This document shows, piece by piece, positions 15,858 through 25,064 of a stretch of DNA of 64,000 nt. Under the pieces are notes generated by a model. It was not told the DNA's origin, did not search any database, and saw only the letters and a list, made by a program, of their open reading frames with translations. The first letter of the stretch is position 1; each line of letters begins with the position of its first letter. Made by a program: the position numbers and the translations under genes. Origin of the DNA: Dyadobacter luteus (GTDB taxonomy: Bacteria > Bacteroidota > Bacteroidia > Cytophagales > Spirosomataceae); contig NZ_QNUL01000005.1 in the NCBI RefSeq assembly GCF_003383615.1, positions 248,001-312,000 on the forward strand, written 5' to 3'.

Positions 15858-18143
15858 GTGGAGCAACTCGTTGAATCCCTTAATATTGATCTGGAGCAGG
15901 AGCGTAAGGACATTCTAAAAAAATACCGAAGATTGTTAAGGACGGCAAAACCTTTTTTGAAGGATAATGACGCCAAGCTTATCAAAAAAGCTTTTTATAC
16001 CTCTGTCGACGCACATAAAGATATGCGCCGGAGATCAGGAGAACCTTACATATATCATCCCCTAGCTGTGGCGCAGATCGTCGTGGAGGAAATCGGGCTG
16101 GGAACTACAGGTATTGTTGCAGCACTTCTTCATGATGTTGTTGAGGATACCGATATGCGGATTGAGGACATTGAGCGCCTTTTTGGAAAGAAGGTTGCGA
16201 AAATTATAGACGGACTCACTAAAATATCAGGACGCTTCGAATACGGAACTTCTCAGCAGGCAGAAAATTTCCGGAAAATGTTGCTTACGCTGTCTGATGA
16301 TGTGCGTGTAATCCTGGTGAAGCTGGCGGACAGATTGCATAATATGCGGACGCTGGACAGCATGCCGCGCGACAAACAGCTTAAAATCGCATCTGAAACG
16401 ATTTTTATTTATGCACCTCTTGCGCACCGTTTAGGTCTATATAGTATCAAATCGGAGCTGGAAGAGCTTTACCTGAAATATACTGAGCCGCAGGAATACC
16501 GCGCTATTGCCAGAAAACTCAGAGAAACCAAGGGGATCAGGGATCGGTTTATTTCCAAATTTATGGAGCCGATTGCTCAGGATCTGGAGGCGGCAGGTCT
16601 CAATTTCATCCTGAAGGGCAGACCGAAGTCCATTTATTCCATCTGGAATAAAATGCGCAAGCAAAATAAGCCGTTTGAGGAGATCTATGACCTTTTTGCT
16701 GTACGGATTGTACTGGAATCGTCGGTGGACGGGGAGAGAGAAAAGGCGATTTGCTGGCAGGCCTATTCTATTGTTACGGATCATTACAAGCCTAATCCCG
16801 ACCGCCTTAAGGACTTTTTAAGTACTCCGAGAGCTAATGGCTATCAGTCGTTACACTCTACTGTAATGAGTAAGAGTGGACAGTGGGTAGAGGTTCAGAT
16901 CCGAACTTCCCGCATGGATGAAATCGCGGAAAAAGGATACGCAGCACACTGGAAGTATAAAGGGAATGATACCAAAGTAAGAGGCAATATTGAGCAGTGG
17001 ATTACGCAGGTAAGGGAAACGCTGGAGAATGGTTTTGGCGATAAAACTGCTGCGATAGAGTTCCTGGACGAATTCAGAAGTAATCTTTTCAACGAAGAAG
17101 TATTTGTCTTTACTCCCAAGGGCGAGTTGAAAGTATTGCAGAGCGGAGCAACAGCGCTTGATTTTGCATTTGATATACACTCGGAAGTAGGTGCGCACTG
17201 TATGGCTGCCAAGGTGGGTGGAATTCTGGTTCCGATCAGTTATGTGCTGAACAATGGGGATCAGATCGAAATCATTACATCTGCAAAACAAAAGCCGAAT
17301 GAAGACTGGCTTCGTATTGTGGTAACTTCCAAAGCACGGGCGAGGATCAAGGACTTTCTGAAGGAAGACAACCGGCGTTATGAAACTGATGGCCGGCAGA
17401 TGGTTGAGAAAAAGTTGAAAGTACTGGGTATAGAACTTACCGCCGAAGTTACCAATCAGTTACGGGCATTTTTTGAGTGTAAAACAACTGCCGATTTTTT
17501 CTACCGGATTGGCAAAGCTTATATTCACCTTGATGAATTAAAACGATTCAAAAAAGACAAAGAAGCAAAAGAAAGAAAAGCCGGAGAAGCTGCTGCTGCG
17601 CCGGAAGCTACAGTACCCAAGGATGGAAAGTCGCTGACCAAGCTGCTCAGAAATCTGCATGGTGATCGTGCAGACGGGGATGCACTGCTCATAGGCGATG
17701 ATATGGACAAGATTGATTACAAACTTGCGCCGTGCTGTAATCCTATTGCAGGTGATGACGTATTTGGTTTTGTAACGATCAATGAAGGAATAAAAATTCA
17801 CCGTACTACTTGTCCCAATGCAGCTGAACTGATGGCCAAACATGGCAACCGGATTATCAAAGCAAAATGGGAATCGAGTAAAGAAGAGGCATTCCTGGCC
17901 GGTCTGTATTTATCGGGTACCGACAGAGTGGGGCTCATCAATGATGTTACAAGGATCATTTCCAACGAGCTTCACATCAATATGCGTGGGCTCACAATTG
18001 ATACCAAAGATGGTGTGTTTAACGGCGATATCAGGCTGTATGTTCAAGATACCAGCCATCTTGATATGCTTATGAATAAACTGGAGCAGGTTGAAGGTGT
18101 TTATAACGTACAGCGCTTCGACACGAATTTAAATGGAAAGTAA
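15858..18143 (+). CDS. Bifunctional (p)ppGpp synthetase/hydrolase, RelA/SpoT family
   Basis: The 761-residue protein makes and degrades the stringent-response alarmone. Domains in order are: an HD hydrolase (about 50-200) with intact H92-D93 and E96-D97 (LLHDVVEDT); a synthetase (about 240-360) with GRPKSIYSIWNKM and NGYQSLHST; a TGS domain (about 400-460); a helical/zinc-finger region with CCNP; and a C-terminal ACT domain. The intact HD residues argue for a bifunctional Rel/SpoT enzyme and not a synthetase-only RelA. Translation begins at GTG 15858; the next in-frame ATG lies far inside the HD domain. A low-complexity Lys/Glu/Ala stretch (about 560-585) is a linker. Confidence 0.95.
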   Translation: MEQLVESLNIDLEQERKDILKKYRRLLRTAKPFLKDNDAKLIKKAFYTSVDAHKDMRRRSGEPYIYHPLAVAQIVVEEIGLGTTGIVAALLHDVVEDTDMRIEDIERLFGKKVAKIIDGLTKISGRFEYGTSQQAENFRKMLLTLSDDVRVILVKLADRLHNMRTLDSMPRDKQLKIASETIFIYAPLAHRLGLYSIKSELEELYLKYTEPQEYRAIARKLRETKGIRDRFISKFMEPIAQDLEAAGLNFILKGRPKSIYSIWNKMRKQNKPFEEIYDLFAVRIVLESSVDGEREKAICWQAYSIVTDHYKPNPDRLKDFLSTPRANGYQSLHSTVMSKSGQWVEVQIRTSRMDEIAEKGYAAHWKYKGNDTKVRGNIEQWITQVRETLENGFGDKTAAIEFLDEFRSNLFNEEVFVFTPKGELKVLQSGATALDFAFDIHSEVGAHCMAAKVGGILVPISYVLNNGDQIEIITSAKQKPNEDWLRIVVTSKARARIKDFLKEDNRRYETDGRQMVEKKLKVLGIELTAEVTNQLRAFFECKTTADFFYRIGKAYIHLDELKRFKKDKEAKERKAGEAAAAPEATVPKDGKSLTKLLRNLHGDRADGDALLIGDDMDKIDYKLAPCCNPIAGDDVFGFVTINEGIKIHRTTCPNAAELMAKHGNRIIKAKWESSKEEAFLAGLYLSGTDRVGLINDVTRIISNELHINMRGLTIDTKDGVFNGDIRLYVQDTSHLDMLMNKLEQVEGVYNVQRFDTNLNGK

Positions 18144-18278
18144 TATAAGGTGAACCAATACGGATCGTAGTTGTTATCCTTGTTGGTAATGTCTGGGCAG
18201 TTGTAAATTTGATGTTAGCTGCCACATAGTCACCTTGTTTAGTAAAAAAAGCGTAATTTGCGCAAGATTTGAAAAGAT

Positions 18279-18782
18279 ATGCCACAAGCAAGCAAACCGA
18301 ATTTTGAAGCCGCAAAGAAAATCCTGACGGCTTATCTGGAAAATAAAGGTCTTCGTAAAACGCCTGAGCGCTTTGCGATACTGGAAGAGATATATACGAG
18401 AGAAGATCATTTTGATGTAGATGAGCTTTACATCAGTATGAAAAATAAACGCTACAGGGTAAGCCGTGCTACGGTTTATAATACTCTTGATGTACTCGTA
18501 GACTGTGATCTTGTCACTAAACATCAGTTTGGCAAGAACCTTGCGCAGTTCGAAAAATCTTATGGAAACAAGCAACATGATCACCTGATCTGTACAGATT
18601 GTCATAAGGTGATGGAGTTTTGCGATCCTCGCATTCAATCCATTCAGAATATGGTGGGCGAGATGTTGAATTTCAGTGTAATGCACCATTCGCTGATTTT
18701 TTACGGAAGTTGCACGAAAGAGAACTGCCAGAACAGAAGTGAGGCTCCGCAGGAGGCTGCTGTTGTACACGAAAGAGATTAA
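18279..18782 (+). CDS. Fur-family transcriptional regulator
   Basis: The 167-residue protein has an N-terminal winged helix (about 15-95, with the YRVSRATVYNTLDVLVD recognition segment) and a C-terminal metal-binding half. The latter includes HDHLICTDCHKVMEF and a second Cys pair in GSCTKENCQN. It differs from the Zur-like protein at 3728-4141 by length and by a Glu/Ala-rich tail. Iron (Fur) or peroxide (PerR) sensing are both possible. It lies 81 bases upstream of purA on the same strand and 135 bases after the Rel/Spo gene, so it could share transcripts with purA. Confidence 0.88.
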   Translation: MPQASKPNFEAAKKILTAYLENKGLRKTPERFAILEEIYTREDHFDVDELYISMKNKRYRVSRATVYNTLDVLVDCDLVTKHQFGKNLAQFEKSYGNKQHDHLICTDCHKVMEFCDPRIQSIQNMVGEMLNFSVMHHSLIFYGSCTKENCQNRSEAPQEAAVVHERD

Positions 18783-18863
18783 TACAATTGTTTCGCCCGG
18801 CTCATATACATGAGCCGGCAAAAATCTTACACAAAAAGTTATTTTTTAGTAATCAATTATTGG

Positions 18864-20159
18864 ATGAAAGTTGATGTATTGCTTGGTCTCCAGTGGGGAG
18901 ATGAGGGTAAGGGTAAAATTGTGGACGTTCTTGCGCCGCGTTATAATGTTGTAGCCCGTTTTCAGGGAGGTCCTAATGCGGGACACACTCTTGAATTTGA
19001 TGGTATTAAGCACGTTTTGCACCAGATTCCTTCGGGGATTTTTCGCAATGATATTCAGAATGTCATTGGAAACGGTGTCGTATTGGATCCTATCGTTTTC
19101 AAACGCGAAATCGAAAATCTGGCACAATATAATCTGGACTTGTTCAGCAATTTGTTCGTATCCAAAAAAGCATCACTGATTTTACCAACTCATGCACTGT
19201 TGGATGCAGCTTACGAGCGTTCAAAAGGTGAGTCTAAAATCGGATCGACTCTGAGAGGAATCGGCCCAACTTATCAGGATAAAATTGCAAGACTTGGTCT
19301 GCGCGTGGGGGATGTGTTATCTCCTAATTTTGCAGACAAGTATAAAAAACTGGTGGATGCACACAAGGTAATTCTTGACTTTTATCAGTTCGACTATGCA
19401 TCAGTATTGCCTCAGTCTGAAGAGAACTTCTTTACTGCAATTGAGTTCATGAAGCAGTTTACGCTTGTAGATAGCGAATACCTGGTGAACGATGCGCTAA
19501 AAAATTCTCAGTCTGTTTTGGCTGAAGGAGCGCAAGGTTCTTTACTTGATATTGATTTTGGTTCGTATCCTTTTGTTACCAGCTCAACAACAATGGCTGC
19601 TGGTGCCTGCACAGGTCTTGGTATTGCACCAAGCCAGGTAGGAGAGGTATTTGGTATTTTTAAAGCCTATTGCACCCGTGTTGGAAGCGGCCCCTTCCCA
19701 ACAGAACTTCTCGAAGAGACAGGAGAAAAAATGAGAAAAGAAGGTCGCGAATTCGGAGCAACTACAGGACGTCCCCGTCGTTGTGGATGGTTGGATCTTC
19801 CAGCACTGAAATACACTGCCATGATCAATGGTGTAACGCAATTGATCATGATGAAAGTGGATGTGTTGACTATTTTTGATACAATCCGTGTATGTACGCA
19901 TTATCGCCTGGCTGATGGTACTTTGACCGACCAGCTTCCTTACGACTTGTGCGATGCGGATGTAACACCTGTTTACCGCGATTTTGAAGGATGGCAACAG
20001 TCATTGGATGGTATCTATGACTTTGATGCCATTCCATCACAATTGGTTGAGTATGTGAAGTTCCTTGAAGCTGAACTGAACCTGCCGATTACATTTATTT
20101 CAACTGGTCCTGATCGTGAAGCGCTGATCAGCCGCGAAATTTCTGCGGAACTGAATTAA
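18864..20159 (+). CDS. purA: Adenylosuccinate synthase
   Basis: PurA joins IMP and aspartate with GTP, the first step from IMP to AMP. From ATG 18864 the protein has 431 residues, the normal family length, with the phosphate-binding loop G12-D-E-G-K-G-K18 and the catalytic His41 in NAGHTL. TTGRPRRCGWLDL lies in the C-terminal half. An upstream in-frame ATG at 18810 would add 18 residues with no family counterpart, so I reject it. A bidirectional hairpin follows. Confidence 0.96.
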   Translation: MKVDVLLGLQWGDEGKGKIVDVLAPRYNVVARFQGGPNAGHTLEFDGIKHVLHQIPSGIFRNDIQNVIGNGVVLDPIVFKREIENLAQYNLDLFSNLFVSKKASLILPTHALLDAAYERSKGESKIGSTLRGIGPTYQDKIARLGLRVGDVLSPNFADKYKKLVDAHKVILDFYQFDYASVLPQSEENFFTAIEFMKQFTLVDSEYLVNDALKNSQSVLAEGAQGSLLDIDFGSYPFVTSSTTMAAGACTGLGIAPSQVGEVFGIFKAYCTRVGSGPFPTELLEETGEKMRKEGREFGATTGRPRRCGWLDLPALKYTAMINGVTQLIMMKVDVLTIFDTIRVCTHYRLADGTLTDQLPYDLCDADVTPVYRDFEGWQQSLDGIYDFDAIPSQLVEYVKFLEAELNLPITFISTGPDREALISREISAELN

Positions 20160-20179
20160 TTCAGATATCAGAATATTGA

Positions 20180-20214
20180 AAAAAATCCTGCTCTGTTGAA
20201 GGGCAGGATTTTTT
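20180..20214. terminator. Bidirectional terminator between purA and the SNF2 helicase gene
   Basis: AAAAAATCCTGC (20180-20191) pairs perfectly with GCAGGATTTTTT (20203-20214) around an 11-base loop. It lies between the convergent stop codons. Confidence 0.85.
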
Positions 20215-20217
20215 CGT

Positions 20218-23166
20218 TTATGAGAGTAAGCTTAATACATCTTCTTTGCTAAGAGATTTTACAAAGCCATCTTCACTAGAGATAAGGTCGTCGGCAAGCT
20301 GCTTTTTGGTTTGTTGCAACGCCAGAATTTTCTCCTCCACCGTATTTTTAGTAATGAACTTATAAGTGAATACCGTTCTTTTTTGCCCGATACGATGTGC
20401 CCGGTCTACAGCCTGTGCCTCAATAGCAGGATTCCACCATGGATCCAGAATGAAAACATAATCCGCTGCAGTCAGATTTAAACCTAGTCCACCCGCCTTC
20501 AGTGATATCAGGAAAACGGTGATATTCTCTTCCTGCTGGAAGCTTTCTACCTGGCTTTGTCTGTCTTTTGTAGACCCATCGAGGTAAGAATACGGGATTT
20601 TCTTTTTGTCTAAATGATCTCTGAATAAATCCAGGTGTTTAATGTACTGGCTGAAAATCAGTATTTTATGTTTTTCGCTCAATACAGTTTCGATTTTGTG
20701 AATTACATCTTCAAATTTGCCAGAGCCATCATTGTAGGCTGTATCGACCATCTTCGGATGATTGGCCAGTTGTCGAAGTTTGGTCAGGCCCTGCAACACC
20801 ACCATCTGCGACTTTGATAGTCCTGCTGTATCAATACTTTCCAGAATAAGGTTACGGTAATAGGCCTTGGCTTCTTCATAAGTTTTCTCCTGCTCCTCAC
20901 TCATATTGCAGTATTGAATACTCTCCACTTTTTCAGGAAGATCGGTGGCTACCTGGGATTTGAGCCGGCGCAGTATGAATGGTTTAATCAGGTTATAGAG
21001 CCGCTTATTCTTTTCTGTGTCATTTTTTTTCTCGATCGGAATCTGAAATTCATCCCGGAAAAAAGATTGAGTTCCAAGTAAGCCTGGATTGATAAATGAC
21101 ATTTGAGACCATAAATCCAATGTACTGTTTTCCACCGGTGTGCCTGTGAGAATAAGTCTGTTGGCAGCATTAAGCTTTTTTACCGCTTTTGAAATAATCG
21201 ATGTCGGATTTTTAATGGCCTGTGATTCATCCAGAATTACATAATTGAACCTGAATGACTGGATGAAATCAATATCCAGTCTGATTATGCCATAAGATGT
21301 CAGAATCAGATCGTAATTACTGAACTGTTCGGTATTTTTCTCTCTGTATGTACCAGTATAGGTTAAAATTTTGAGATCGGGGGTGAATTTCTTTGCTTCC
21401 AGCATCCAGTTGTACAACAGAGATGTGGGCATAATCAGCATAGAAGGTTCCGAAATCCCCTGTTCTTTTTGGGATTGAAGGAAAGCCAGGGTCTGAACGG
21501 TTTTTCCAAGCCCCATGTCATCCGCAAGGCACCCTCCGAATCGGTATTGGTTAAGGAAATGCAGCCAGTCGTAACCCGATTTTTGATAAGGCCGTAGTTC
21601 ACCTTTGAAATGTATCGGTGATTCGGTGGGCTCTATATGATTGAAATCACGCAAATTTTCCAGTTTCCGACTGATCACTGCACTGGCCAGATTATCTTCC
21701 CGTAACTCCTGAACAAGCGCCAGATGGTGCATTTTCAACCGAAGTTCGCCCTGATGATTTTCGGTGAATGAGAATAGTTCAGAATACTTGGTAAACCACC
21801 ATTCCGGAATAACCGCAATTTCACCATTGGGTAAAACGAATTCTTTCTTTTGGTTGAGTATATAATTTTTTAGTTGAAGGAAAGGTATTTCGAATTCTCC
21901 AAACTGGACGCGCGCATGAATATCAAACCAATCCCTGCCTTCCTGAATCGAAATATCAAGAGAAGAGTATCCCAGGAAATAACGTTTAGAATCGGAAGTG
22001 TTTTGTTTCAGTTCAATATTGTTTTCTTTGAGCTGCTCCGAATAGGTCTGGAGCCATCCGAAAGCTTCGGATTTGGAAATACTCGTGCTGCCATGGCGCA
22101 AATTAAGCCCCCAACTTTTAATAAGCTGAGCCTGTGTACTTTCCGTTTTAAGATCTCTTTTTACCTTATGGAATAAATATTCGCTCCCTTTTTTCTCCAT
22201 AGATACGCTTGATGGAGCTGCTTCTGCATGCGTTCTGAAGGCAAAATTGCCAACACCATATTGAAATGAAAGATCAAGAATTACTTCGTCGTCATTGTCT
22301 TCTATTGCAATATCTGAGTTGTCAGGACCGGCAAAAATTAACGTTTCAGATTTTTTGAAATTGACCGCGCTGTCTGAAATGGTAAGTATGGCACGTGGGG
22401 GGGAAGTAATTTTTCTGATTTCAAAGCCCTTTGCAACTACGTCGTAGGAGGCAATCAGAGGTGCTACGAATTTTGTATAGTACTGCTCTTCTACATTACC
22501 GGGAATTGCAATGAATTTTTTTGCAAGAAACGGCTTGATTTTTTTGCCATCAACATCCCCCTCAAAATGATATAACTGGTTGTCAATGAGCAACCAGGCA
22601 GGTTCTTCACAGATTAGTATGGCGTTCTTATATTGGAAATCAAGCTTCTCAAACTTAAAACGCATCGTTGGAAAATAATGCGTATTGTCTTCATTCCGTA
22701 CAAAATGAAAGCGAATGGTCGCTTTTTCGGGCTCCCAAACTAATTCCTTCCATAATGGGTTACCATCACTCCCCATTATGAACAGGCTTTTGCCTTCCAG
22801 CTTACTCAGAATTTTTGCCTTCGCTCTTTCCAGAAAATGTGCTATTGCATCCTGAGTTGTTTTATCCCCCTTCTGAGAATCATAAATTTTGAGAAAGAAA
22901 TCGACAGTGTTAAGTCTCTTGGAGTTGAATTTCTTAAGGATAACATCCTGTTGAATTTCGTCAATCAGTTTTACCAGTGCTATGTCCGTCTGATCAATAC
23001 CATTGCTAAACTCATTTATATTTTTGGAAGAGATATTTTGTATCTGATAGGTGAAATCTCCGTGCTGGTCAAGTTGTACAACAAACGATTCAAATATGTA
23101 CCCAAGGTACTCATGATTCAGAATCGAATAGATAATCTTAAACGGCTGTTGAGGAGATACTTTCAT
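20218..23166 (-). CDS. SNF2-family DEAD/DEAH-box helicase-like ATPase
   Basis: The 982-residue protein is a bacterial SWI2/SNF2 ATPase, a double-stranded-DNA translocase. The N-terminal half (1-515) is a Bacteroidota-type extension with no motif I can name. The two RecA-like lobes follow: motif I DDMGLGKT at 549-556, motif II DESQ at 646-649, LTGTPVENS, and the C-terminal lobe with GGLGLNLTAADYV and DRAHRIGQ. Proteins of this layout may remodel RNA polymerase or nucleoprotein complexes (compare RapA), but no role is proven here. No methylase or nuclease gene is adjacent, so there is no sign of a restriction or defence operon. Confidence 0.9.
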   Translation of the reverse strand: MKVSPQQPFKIIYSILNHEYLGYIFESFVVQLDQHGDFTYQIQNISSKNINEFSNGIDQTDIALVKLIDEIQQDVILKKFNSKRLNTVDFFLKIYDSQKGDKTTQDAIAHFLERAKAKILSKLEGKSLFIMGSDGNPLWKELVWEPEKATIRFHFVRNEDNTHYFPTMRFKFEKLDFQYKNAILICEEPAWLLIDNQLYHFEGDVDGKKIKPFLAKKFIAIPGNVEEQYYTKFVAPLIASYDVVAKGFEIRKITSPPRAILTISDSAVNFKKSETLIFAGPDNSDIAIEDNDDEVILDLSFQYGVGNFAFRTHAEAAPSSVSMEKKGSEYLFHKVKRDLKTESTQAQLIKSWGLNLRHGSTSISKSEAFGWLQTYSEQLKENNIELKQNTSDSKRYFLGYSSLDISIQEGRDWFDIHARVQFGEFEIPFLQLKNYILNQKKEFVLPNGEIAVIPEWWFTKYSELFSFTENHQGELRLKMHHLALVQELREDNLASAVISRKLENLRDFNHIEPTESPIHFKGELRPYQKSGYDWLHFLNQYRFGGCLADDMGLGKTVQTLAFLQSQKEQGISEPSMLIMPTSLLYNWMLEAKKFTPDLKILTYTGTYREKNTEQFSNYDLILTSYGIIRLDIDFIQSFRFNYVILDESQAIKNPTSIISKAVKKLNAANRLILTGTPVENSTLDLWSQMSFINPGLLGTQSFFRDEFQIPIEKKNDTEKNKRLYNLIKPFILRRLKSQVATDLPEKVESIQYCNMSEEQEKTYEEAKAYYRNLILESIDTAGLSKSQMVVLQGLTKLRQLANHPKMVDTAYNDGSGKFEDVIHKIETVLSEKHKILIFSQYIKHLDLFRDHLDKKKIPYSYLDGSTKDRQSQVESFQQEENITVFLISLKAGGLGLNLTAADYVFILDPWWNPAIEAQAVDRAHRIGQKRTVFTYKFITKNTVEEKILALQQTKKQLADDLISSEDGFVKSLSKEDVLSLLS

Positions 23167-23320
23167 TCTATATACGTTGACATACGGTTTGCACGTAGCT
23201 TAAAGACAGAATCAGAAAAATTGTTTGTTCCATTGAGGCTGGCAAAATATCAAATATAGAAAAGAATCGGGGGATTTGAAAGGTAGAGCTCCGCTTTCAA
23301 AAGTGCTTTGGATAGAATTG

Positions 23321-23352
23321 AAAAAAGCTCCATCTTTCGATGAAGCCTTTTT
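23321..23352 (-). terminator. Terminator of tRNA-Leu(UAA)
   Basis: Fourteen bases on each side (23321-23334 and 23339-23352) form a stem. On the minus strand the two non-Watson-Crick positions become G-U wobbles closing a GAAA tetraloop and the stem ends in a T run, while on the plus strand they are mismatches. The structure is therefore directional. Confidence 0.75.
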
Positions 23353-23360
23353 ACGGGATG

Positions 23361-23449
23361 TGGTACCGGGGACGGGAATCGAACCCGTACGAGCGTTTCG
23401 GCTCACAGGATTTTAAGTCCTGCGTGTCTACCAGTTCCACCACCCCGGC
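23361..23449 (-). tRNA. tRNA-Leu (anticodon UAA)
   Basis: On the minus strand GCCGGGG pairs with CCCCGGT. The anticodon stem CAGGA/TCCTG encloses CTTAAAA (anticodon UAA), a long variable arm is present, the T-arm holds GGTTCGATTCC, and CCA is encoded at 23361-23363. Confidence 0.95.
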
Positions 23450-23483
23450 CTGCGCCATGAACAATGTGATGGGCATTAAGAGA

Positions 23484-23507
23484 AAAAGCACCGTTTCGGG
23501 TGCTTTT
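23484..23507 (-). terminator. Hairpin between tRNA-Gly and tRNA-Leu
   Basis: AAAAGCACC (23484-23492) pairs with GGTGCTTTT (23499-23507). On the minus strand it is followed by TTTCTC. It probably ends or attenuates the tRNA-Gly transcript. tRNA-Leu(UAA) has no obvious separate promoter, so partial read-through is likely. Confidence 0.65.
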
Positions 23508-23514
23508 GACTCTG

Positions 23515-23587
23515 AGCGAAAGACGGGGTTCGAACCCGCGACCTCGACCTTGGCAAGGTCGCGCTCTACCAGCTGAGCTACTTTCGC
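23515..23587 (-). tRNA. tRNA-Gly (anticodon GCC)
   Basis: On the minus strand GCGAAAG pairs with CTTTCGC. The D-arm is TAGCTCAGCTGGTAGAGC, the anticodon stem CGACC/GGTCG has loop TTGCCAA (anticodon GCC), and the T-arm is CGGGTTCGAACCCCG. CCA is not encoded. Confidence 0.96.
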
Positions 23588-23612
23588 GTTACCGTTTCTG
23601 ATTAACGTGGTG

Positions 23613-23644
23613 CAAATGTAGGGAGTCGATTCTTTCTATGCAAG
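23613..23644 (-). promoter_or_regulatory. Promoter of the tRNA-Gly / tRNA-Leu pair
   Basis: On the minus strand TTG (23641-23643) is followed after 20 bases by TACATTTG (23613-23620), a near-perfect Bacteroidota promoter 26 bases upstream of tRNA-Gly. The remaining intergenic sequence to about 23870 shows no gene. Confidence 0.7.
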
Positions 23645-23874
23645 TGTTGGGCGCAATTATTTTTCCGTAAATTTTATTCAAAAGCATTAACAAATTGTAA
23701 ATCATAGAGTTTTGGGTGAATATTTTTTTTGATGCAGCAGCACTTTTCCCGGAGGCGAGCAGCATAAAGGAAATTATGGTCTCAAATCGAGTAAAACATT
23801 AAATCATCCTGCGACCGTCCAAATTATAGTTTATGCCGCAGATACCATTTCAGTTTACGGCGCTATATTTTGAT

Positions 23875-23882
23875 TACCTTTG
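23875..23882 (+). promoter_or_regulatory. -7 promoter element of the terC transcript
   Basis: TACCTTTG matches TAnnTTTG exactly. It predicts a leader of about 80 bases before the terC ATG. The leader contains an AAGGG...CCCTT pairing followed by ATTTTTT, which could be a weak attenuator. No clear -33 element is visible. Confidence 0.45.
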
Positions 23883-23969
23883 CAGCATTAGAAAAAGGGG
23901 CGAGACTTGCAGAAAGAATCACCCTTATTTTTTGTTCGGGATGTTATCAATTTAAACCATAAGTTCTTC

Positions 23970-25040
23970 ATGTTTTCCAACGAAGTTTTATTTTTCGGAG
24001 GCTTTATTCTTGCAATCAGTGTGATGCTCCTATTAGATCTGGGAGTTTTCAACAAAAAGGATCATGTCGTTAAATTTGGAGAAGCTGCCGGATGGACGGT
24101 AGCATGGATAGCGCTGGCACTAGTGTTTTATCTGATCATCAACACGCATGGTGATCTCGTGCACGGAGTAGATAATTATGCTCAGCTGGAGACAATAAGA
24201 GATAAATACGCTCCGCATGTAAAGCTTATACCTGGTGACTTCGCGGAAAGCCTTGAAATTTACCGGAAGAATATGTCATTGGAATTCATTACCGGGTATT
24301 TGCTCGAATATGCACTTTCTGTTGATAATATCTTCGTAATCATACTGATCTTCTCGTCTTTCGGGGTTCGTGCTAAATATTATAAAAAGGTACTTTTCTG
24401 GGGCGTACTTGGTGCGATTGTAATGCGCTTTATTTTCATCTTCCTGGGATCAGCACTGATGCAGCGTTTTGAATGGATCATTTATATCTTCGGTCTGTTG
24501 CTGGTTTATCAGGGTGGAAAAATCTTCTTTGAGGGCGGCGAAGATGAAAAGATTGATCCGGCTAAACATCCGGTTGTGAAATTCACTTCGAAATATTTTC
24601 CTGTGTTTCCAAGGTACGTACGCGAGCATTTTTTTGTAAAAAAAGCAGGAAAATGGTTAATCACCCCGTTGTTTGTTGTAGTTCTGATTGTTGAGTTTAC
24701 CGATCTTATTTTTGCAGTTGATTCGGTTCCGGCAGTTTTCTCAGTTACCAAGGATCCGTACGTAGTGTTCTTTTCCAATATATTCGCGATCATGGGATTG
24801 CGTTCTATGTTCTTCTTCCTGAGCAATATCATGGGTCTGTTCCGATTCCTGAAATATGGTCTTGGAGTTCTGCTGGTGTTTATAGGAGGTAAAATGCTGG
24901 CTCACGTGTATTTGGATGAGCTGGGCTTCAAAACAGTTTATTCTCTGTACGTGATTCTAGGTATTTTGGCAGTTAGTATCCTGGCATCGGTTATTTTCCC
25001 TGAAAAGAAAGAAACCGAAGCATTGCCTTCAAATACTTAG
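23970..25040 (+). CDS. TerC/Alx-family integral membrane protein
   Basis: TerC-family proteins are multi-span membrane proteins linked to tellurite resistance and, for E. coli Alx and relatives, to manganese efflux or metalation of exported proteins. From ATG 23970 the product is about 356 residues with some nine hydrophobic helices. The family signatures are present: EYALSVDNIFV with its acidic Asp in one helix, and EFTDLIFAVDSVPA in a later one. A TTG at 23907 would add 21 residues, but it lies close to the predicted transcript start, so I prefer the ATG. The stop is 24 bases before the large helicase gene, suggesting one transcript. Confidence 0.88.
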   Translation: MFSNEVLFFGGFILAISVMLLLDLGVFNKKDHVVKFGEAAGWTVAWIALALVFYLIINTHGDLVHGVDNYAQLETIRDKYAPHVKLIPGDFAESLEIYRKNMSLEFITGYLLEYALSVDNIFVIILIFSSFGVRAKYYKKVLFWGVLGAIVMRFIFIFLGSALMQRFEWIIYIFGLLLVYQGGKIFFEGGEDEKIDPAKHPVVKFTSKYFPVFPRYVREHFFVKKAGKWLITPLFVVVLIVEFTDLIFAVDSVPAVFSVTKDPYVVFFSNIFAIMGLRSMFFFLSNIMGLFRFLKYGLGVLLVFIGGKMLAHVYLDELGFKTVYSLYVILGILAVSILASVIFPEKKETEALPSNT

Positions 25041-25064
25041 TATACAGGATTCGTTTTAGTGATC

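Noticed and set aside
23361..23587. Integration of a mobile element at the tRNA genes.
   Set aside because: No integrase gene, no repeated tRNA 3' fragment and no composition break were seen around them. All flanking genes are ordinary chromosomal genes.
23889..23969. A yybP-ykoY-type manganese riboswitch in the terC leader.
   Set aside because: I could not match the conserved loops of that element. Only a short AAGGG/CCCTT pairing with a T run is present.
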